From NCBI RefSeq assembly GCF_030540835.1, contig NZ_JAUOEK010000140.1, forward strand, positions 1-64,000: DNA of 64,000 nucleotides, in the 5' to 3' direction. The notes beneath the pieces are model-generated. The model searched no databases, was not told the DNA's origin, and saw only the letters and a list, made by a program, of their open reading frames with translations. This document shows positions 62,003-64,000 of the stretch, piece after piece. Position numbers and translations under genes: made by a program. Numbering within the stretch: the first letter of the stretch is position 1; each line of letters opens with the position of its first letter. The stretch is from Flavivirga aquimarina. GTDB taxonomy: Bacteria; Bacteroidota; Bacteroidia; Flavobacteriales; Flavobacteriaceae.

Positions 62003-62155
62003 GGTGCCAGTTCAATGTCATTAAGTTAAGGGTTTTAACACCTCAATTGTCCGGTTGAGCGCAGTCGAAACCTCTTTATTTATTAGAATGATGAGTTCTC
62101 GACTGCGCTCGAACAGACATAAATAGCCTTAATTTAATGACATTGGGTGCCAGTT
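62003..62155. mobile_element. MITE-like palindromic element, copy 2, with 10-base target duplication
   Basis: The element spans 62013-62145 (133 bases). Ends CAATGTCATTAAGTTAAGG and CCTTAATTTAATGACATTG are inverted repeats with one mismatch, and the interior continues the palindrome (TTGAGCGCAGTCGA with TCGACTGCGCTCGA). GGTGCCAGTT is duplicated on both sides (62003-62012 and 62146-62155). It carries no ORF. It split a hairpin behind the sigma gene (GGTGCCAG/CTGGTACC, 62146-62168). It shares most of its sequence with the copy at 40180. Confidence 0.8.
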
Positions 62156-62270
62156 TGTAGCTGGTACCCACAAGTTGCTATGTCCTATATTTTTAAGGCT
62201 AAGACAAAAAATCACGGATTGTAAATCCACGCTTGCAAATAGAACAGAAATCCAAACTGTATAAATTGTA

Positions 62271-62741
62271 CTATTCCAAAAACCCAACAATATCTCCAAA
62301 TCCTTTTTCCTTAGCATAATCCAAAGCGATTTTACCCTCATTATCCTTAAGGCCCTTATCTGCCTTATGCTCTAACAGCAATGCAACCATATCTTGTTGA
62401 TTATACATAGATGCAAAAATTAAAGGTGTCGTTCCATTGGAGTTTTTAACATTCACATGTGCTCCGCTTCGTATTAAATATGCTGCTAAAGCTATATTCC
62501 CTTTAAATGATACACCAATTAAAGCCGTATTCCCCGAAGCATCAGTAGTATCAATAGGAGCATTATGTTCTATTAACGTTTTTACTATAGCTTCTTTATC
62601 AAAATAAGACGCAAAAATCAAGGGTGTAAAACCTCTGGCATCTTTAGCATTTACCAAATCTGGATTTGATTTGAGCAGCGTTTCAACCTGTTCTTTATTA
62701 CCTGACTGTATGGCGCCAAAAAAAGTATCTGTATTGTTCAT
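62271..62741 (-). CDS. Ankyrin-repeat protein downstream of katG
   Basis: A 156-residue protein made of about four ankyrin repeats (DARGFTPLIFASYFDKEAIV; DASGNTALIGVSFKGNIALA; NSNGTTPLIFASMYNQQDMV; DNEGKIALDYAKEKGFGDIV). I start it at 62741, not 62795, because the extra 18 residues have no repeat character. It lies 81 bases downstream of katG on the same strand. Catalase-linked ankyrin proteins (AnkB of pseudomonads) support catalase activity, so a similar role is likely here. Confidence 0.88.
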   Translation of the reverse strand: MNNTDTFFGAIQSGNKEQVETLLKSNPDLVNAKDARGFTPLIFASYFDKEAIVKTLIEHNAPIDTTDASGNTALIGVSFKGNIALAAYLIRSGAHVNVKNSNGTTPLIFASMYNQQDMVALLLEHKADKGLKDNEGKIALDYAKEKGFGDIVGFLE

Positions 62742-62822
62742 ATATAATTTAGTTGTATAAAAATTGGGATAAGCATAACTAAACACATACCCCAATTTAA
62801 CTATTATTAGTCACTTAAAATA

Positions 62823-64000
<1,178 letters not shown>

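Overview
The window is AT-rich, double-stranded-genome sequence from a member of the Bacteroidota, most likely a marine Flavobacteriaceae. The support is qualitative: low G+C, a menaquinone pathway (menD, isochorismate synthase), a solo malic enzyme, DUF3857/transglutaminase, FG-GAP and PPOX proteins of flavobacterial type, start codons that mostly lack a Shine-Dalgarno, and several promoters of the Bacteroidota form (TTTG or TTG, about 20 bases, then TAnnTTTG). No rRNA, tRNA, CRISPR array, transposase or integrase gene was found.

Layout. (1) 134-15600, minus strand: thirteen genes with gaps of at most 44 bases or overlaps, possibly one operon. They run from small thiol and membrane proteins through a phosphoesterase-like/outer-membrane barrel protein, a Rieske-glutamate synthase-like protein, a Grx-Grx-thioredoxin reductase fusion, a TauE exporter, a Rieske-TPP enzyme, a YHS protein, malic enzyme, an HtrA-like protease, a K+ channel and a Na+/H+ antiporter to an outer-membrane protein. 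(2) 15894-19387, minus: a Crp/Fnr regulator heading a four-gene membrane/FG-GAP operon. (3) 19741-28935: housekeeping genes (mnmE, an S1 RNA-binding protein, menD, isochorismate synthase, thioesterase) with a pair of unknown paralogues and a 162-base inverted-repeat element. (4) 29135-49743: mixed core genes (AraC-type regulator, PAS, DUF3857, nitronate monooxygenase, RNA methyltransferase, dnaK, serine dehydratase, panB-rluA-aldehyde dehydrogenase, a histidine kinase group, Lrp with a divergent trans-sulfuration enzyme). (5) 49947-57122: a tandemly duplicated small gene, nhaC, peroxiredoxin, thioredoxin, and an SDR-photolyase pair. (6) 57123-62170: an accessory region with a RelA/SpoT synthetase, a CBASS-like pair (CD-NTase plus four-helix membrane effector), an XRE regulator, a structured RNA behind an operator-overlapped promoter, an unknown 110-aa protein and an ECF sigma factor, ending in a palindromic mobile element. 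(7) 62271-64000: ankyrin protein and katG, which runs off the window.

The strongest unusual signals are: the structured RNA at 60891-61023, with two mutually exclusive folds and an 18-base perfect palindrome over its promoter; two copies of a dispersed palindromic repeat inserted in frame into mnmE; a phosphoesterase domain in which nearly every expected metal ligand is replaced; two copies of a MITE-like element, one with a 10-base target duplication; and one palindromic operator-like motif found at two unlinked promoters.
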